NCBI GenBank assembly: GCA_015501075.1
Contig: JADNYJ010000496.1
Location: forward strand, 1-22,924
DNA: 22,924 bases
Reading direction: 5' to 3'
DNA from: Gymnopilus junonius
Lineage: Eukaryota; Basidiomycota; Agaricomycetes; Agaricales; Galerinaceae
This document shows positions 20,098-22,924 of this stretch, piece by piece. Each line of letters starts with the position of its first letter. Position 1 is the first letter of the stretch. The translations under genes were made by a program, and so were the position numbers. The notes beneath the pieces were generated by a model. That model saw only the letters and a list, made by a program, of their open reading frames with translations. It searched no databases and was not told the DNA's origin.

Positions 20098-22890
20098 CTA
20101 CCTTGCCCTTCTCGAATCACTGACACCCTCACCCCGGCCCCGACTCCCACCACGACTCAATATCCCCAATCCCAACTTCTTCAACGCAGATCCGAAACCA
20201 CCACCAGCAACGTCACTCTTCACCCTCTTCCTAGCGCCTGCGGGGTATCCGTCAGTCACTTTCTCCGACTTGAGATTAGAAGAAGGCGGCGGCGGTAGCA
20301 TTGCCTGGTCCTGACCCTGATCGACGCCAGGTAACGGCAGACGTAACTCCGACCTCGATCTAGCCGTCGAGCTCATAGACCCAGAACTAGAAGAGACGTA
20401 GATCGCGCGAGGAACTTTGACGCCTTTATGAGGAACGCCAGAAATTGCATCCACCACATCCGAGCTGTTGGAATTCGGCAGTCGACTATGCCACGAGGAA
20501 GGCGGCGCAGTTGACATTGCCAAGGGAAGAGCAGAGGTGGAAACAGAGGCAGAATCATTATACTCAGAGCCCGAAGGAAGATGACGATGTTGGCGCTGCT
20601 GCTGCTGATACGCACTGGGCGGGGAAGGCGGCCCAATGGTAGGCGAGGGCGAAGTAAGCGTGATCATCATCGGCGGCTCAGCATATGGCTGAGACGACGA
20701 CGACGAAGCTGTCCTTGACAGTGTACGGGTCCTCTGTACTTGATAAGAATAGACAGGCTCAGGATAAGTCGGGCGCGCCTCGTCCTTGCTCTCCTTGCTC
20801 TCTTCCTGATCGCAAACCTTCTCCTTGATAGAAGCATCGTGCTTCTCGACGGCAGCATGATCTGCCGTCCCAGCTTCAAGTTCAGGTTCACCCTGATCTT
20901 CATCACCAGCCTCCTCACCCCCACTCCCACCAGTCGCAGATCCCTCACTACTCCCACTATGACTCTGACTTCGACGACTGCGCACGCTCGAATTTTGGCT
21001 CTCTGGAGGAGTGGGCAACAAGCTTGGAGTCGTACTCACACTCACGCCTAACTCCAGCTCCAGGTTCAAGGGCACTACAAGGTCCTCTTCATTGGCTTTG
21101 CTTTTGGCTCCGGCCTCGGATTTGACTTTGCCAACCGAGTCCACGACTACCTCCGTCGTTGATAAACCGACTTCGACCAACTCGGGTTCGGAAATAGACA
21201 CAGGACCAGGATGAGGATGGGTAGCATGAGCTGCAACTGCTACAGGCATAGGCATTGACATCGAATGTACCACCACCTCAGCAGCCGATTCCTTCCCCAT
21301 TTCAGGTTGCAATTCCCCTTGATCAGGACGACCAAGTACCACCACATCCTTATCATCAACCCATGCCCGTCCAGAACTCTGAGCATCAAGTCTCCCAAGA
21401 AGTACCAATTCACCAATCGTCATCGTTGGCCCTTCTTCTTCGTGCTCACCATCCTCCCTACCCTCACCTTCACCAGCGCCTCCCAAACCTCTCCCAAAAA
21501 CACCAGGCCCAATCAAATACGGCACAGGTGGCCCCATCCCAATCCTCCTCTTCTTATTCCTACTACCATCATCATCAGCATCATCAGCATACCTCCGCGC
21601 CTTCTCCTTCTCCTTCTTGCCTTCAGCTTCCACCAAACTCGCCAACTGGCCGCCCATAGTCATACTCATAGATGTACCCACACCCATGTTTATACTCATA
21701 GCACTTCTCCCGGGATCGTTCCATCCGCCCTTGACAGCAGACCCAGAACCACGCTCATGAACCCCAACAATCCCAGAGCTCGTCATGGGCCTCTTGCCTG
21801 CTTTCACGCCCGAGCTTGAGCCTGAACTAAAAAAAGCAGACGAATAGCCATTTGGTCCAGACTGGTGGTGGTGTGGGTGTACGTTAATAGCAAAGCTTAA
21901 GAGGAACTGTTCGATACCCAGCACAAGCTTAGGCTTTCCACTCCTATCGCTCTCTCCGGATCCAGAGCGGTGATGATAAACATAAGGTTGAGGGAGAGGA
22001 CGCTGAGGAGATGATGGTTGGGAATGAGAGTGCATGGGCTGATGGCTTCCAGACCCAGATGGCGATGCTACACCAGAAGTAGACGAAAATGACGACGCAT
22101 ATGAATGTCGTCGACTCTGACTCTGAGAAGAATACCCATCCTCAGCTGGCGTCCAGTCCGAAGGAAGGACGTGCACAATATGCGCGTCCACAGCCGTCGA
22201 CGGCCATGGCCTCGTGGAGCTCGACACAGATTTTCTCCGTGTGGTCCGATTCCGCTGCGAAGTCCGCTCTTGTCCCTGTGGCTGAGTGTGAGGTTTCCAC
22301 TGCACCTCAGGCCGACTGCCAAAGATCATCGAAAGTCTGTGCTTGATGGTCTTCTTGCGCTTGACTAGTTCACCTTCCTCGTGTCTTTCCTCCATACAAT
22401 CGACTCCCATCTGAACCTCTGATAATCCCGGTAACCCAGGAGAAGGAAGAGGAGAAGTATCTGGTGTAGTCTGCGAACTCGTAGCATTCGAAGGTGGAGC
22501 TTGTGCCCACGAGGACCGCGACGTATTTGTCGATGTCGATGTATGCGCAAGTAACTCTGGACGCGAAGAAAGGGAGGAAGATGATGAGGGAGGGATTCCA
22601 TTGAACATCGACAGCATAGAAAACCTCCGCTGAGGGTCCTTGGATGCAATTGAAGACGCAGACGATGCGTAGGATGTCATAGGCGGCGGAACCGGTAACG
22701 AATCATCGGTACTCGTGGAAGATGATATGGTAGCTCCAGATTCAGACGCGCCTAGAAGGGAAGACCGGCGTTGGTAGTGATACCGATGTGGCTTTTGTGT
22801 GGGTGTCTGTTGTAGAGAGGAAAGCGAGGCAGAGGAAGAAGGTGGAAAGGTGCTTGAATTTGGTATCGTCTCCGCATTCGAAGTAGCCAT
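20098..22890 (-). CDS. 930-residue, intron-less, Ser/Pro-rich disordered protein of unknown function
   Basis: A single open frame from ATG at 22890 (context GGCATGGCT) to the stop at 20098. No known domain was recognised. Most of it is low-complexity: Ser/Thr/Pro-rich N-terminal third, a His-rich patch (NVHPHHHQSG), Met-Ser repeats (SMSMTMGG, HSMSMPMPV), an acidic/Glu region and a Gly/Arg-rich end (SRGGSRGRGEG). Islands that look more ordered are KKTIKHRLSMIFGSRPEVQW, DAHIVHVLPSDW, KPKLVLGIEQFLLSFAINV, PPVPYLIGPGVFGRG, MTIGELVLLGRL and the C-terminal GGGFGSALKKLGLGILS. Basic clusters (NKKRRIG, ARKRVKSD) could be nuclear localisation signals, and several Arg/Ser contexts resemble kinase sites. 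A nuclear or signalling scaffold is a guess only. Its lack of introns contrasts with the intron-rich genes of this window. Confidence 0.75.
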   Translation of the reverse strand: MATSNAETIPNSSTFPPSSSASLSSLQQTPTQKPHRYHYQRRSSLLGASESGATISSSTSTDDSLPVPPPMTSYASSASSIASKDPQRRFSMLSMFNGIPPSSSSSLSSRPELLAHTSTSTNTSRSSWAQAPPSNATSSQTTPDTSPLPSPGLPGLSEVQMGVDCMEERHEEGELVKRKKTIKHRLSMIFGSRPEVQWKPHTQPQGQERTSQRNRTTRRKSVSSSTRPWPSTAVDAHIVHVLPSDWTPAEDGYSSQSQSRRHSYASSFSSTSGVASPSGSGSHQPMHSHSQPSSPQRPLPQPYVYHHRSGSGESDRSGKPKLVLGIEQFLLSFAINVHPHHHQSGPNGYSSAFFSSGSSSGVKAGKRPMTSSGIVGVHERGSGSAVKGGWNDPGRSAMSINMGVGTSMSMTMGGQLASLVEAEGKKEKEKARRYADDADDDGSRNKKRRIGMGPPVPYLIGPGVFGRGLGGAGEGEGREDGEHEEEGPTMTIGELVLLGRLDAQSSGRAWVDDKDVVVLGRPDQGELQPEMGKESAAEVVVHSMSMPMPVAVAAHATHPHPGPVSISEPELVEVGLSTTEVVVDSVGKVKSEAGAKSKANEEDLVVPLNLELELGVSVSTTPSLLPTPPESQNSSVRSRRSQSHSGSSEGSATGGSGGEEAGDEDQGEPELEAGTADHAAVEKHDASIKEKVCDQEESKESKDEARPTYPEPVYSYQVQRTRTLSRTASSSSSQPYAEPPMMITLTSPSPTIGPPSPPSAYQQQQRQHRHLPSGSEYNDSASVSTSALPLAMSTAPPSSWHSRLPNSNSSDVVDAISGVPHKGVKVPRAIYVSSSSGSMSSTARSRSELRLPLPGVDQGQDQAMLPPPPSSNLKSEKVTDGYPAGARKRVKSDVAGGGFGSALKKLGLGILSRGGSRGRGEGVSDSRRAR

Positions 22891-22924
22891 GCCTGTACTT
22901 TTCTTCGGGGTAGAATATATGCGC
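22891..22924 (-). promoter_or_regulatory. Start of the promoter/5' UTR of the 930-aa gene
   Basis: Only 34 bp upstream of the start codon lie in the window. They include an ATATA stretch (about 22914-22920), too close to the ATG to interpret as a TATA box with confidence. Confidence 0.3.

Noticed and set aside
21265..21819. 184-codon open frame on the + strand with Thr/His/Pro-rich sequence
   Set aside because: Composition mirrors the low-complexity coding strand of the 930-residue gene; no start context or motif supports it.

Overview
The window looks like nuclear DNA from a mushroom-forming basidiomycete (Agaricomycetes). The genes are broken by many short introns, mostly 50-90 nt with GT-AG ends. 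The gene families fit this group, in particular a DUF6535 membrane protein, an agaric-type BTB-like protein and a beta-trefoil lectin-like protein. I see no bacterial-type operon, no CRISPR array and no intact transposon. I built the gene models by following conserved protein frames across splice sites by eye, so boundaries are good estimates and have not been tested against transcripts.

Layout, left to right. Three genes lie on the + strand: VPS16 (cut off at the left edge, ends 2709), a BTB-like protein (4332-5627) and NAA10/ARD1, the NatA catalytic subunit (6433-7268). The strand then switches. All later genes are on the - strand: a SYG1/XPR1 SPX-EXS phosphate-transporter-family protein with about 21 exons (7371-11104), a DUF6535 membrane protein (about 11439-13678), a type II haloacid-dehalogenase-like HAD hydrolase (14116-15156), a small beta-trefoil protein (16163-17107), spermidine synthase (17741-18849) and a 930-residue intron-less, disordered protein of unknown function (20098-22890). 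NAA10 and SYG1 converge with only about 100 bp between their stop codons. The genes are mostly unrelated housekeeping functions (vacuolar tethering, N-terminal acetylation, phosphate/inositol-pyrophosphate sensing, polyamine synthesis), and nothing suggests a functional cluster.

The most notable signal is technical or evolutionary. Four otherwise well-conserved genes (VPS16, SYG1, DUF6535, spermidine synthase) change reading frame repeatedly by a single base inside exons, often at homopolymers. Their splice sites and protein motifs are intact on both sides. Five other genes (BTB-like, NAA10, HAD, beta-trefoil, the 930-aa protein) show none. Unpolished assembly errors are the simplest reading; recent pseudogenisation is the alternative.

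The roughly 1 kb gap at 15157-16162 holds a degenerate tRNA-like Pol III promoter (A and B boxes at exact tRNA spacing, then a T-rich tail) and a patch of imperfect TTAGGG telomere-type repeats. Other points are a GC-AG intron and very small exons in SYG1, a 14-bp palindrome upstream of SYG1, and a spermidine synthase that is not fused to saccharopine dehydrogenase. I did not find a convincing new biological system.
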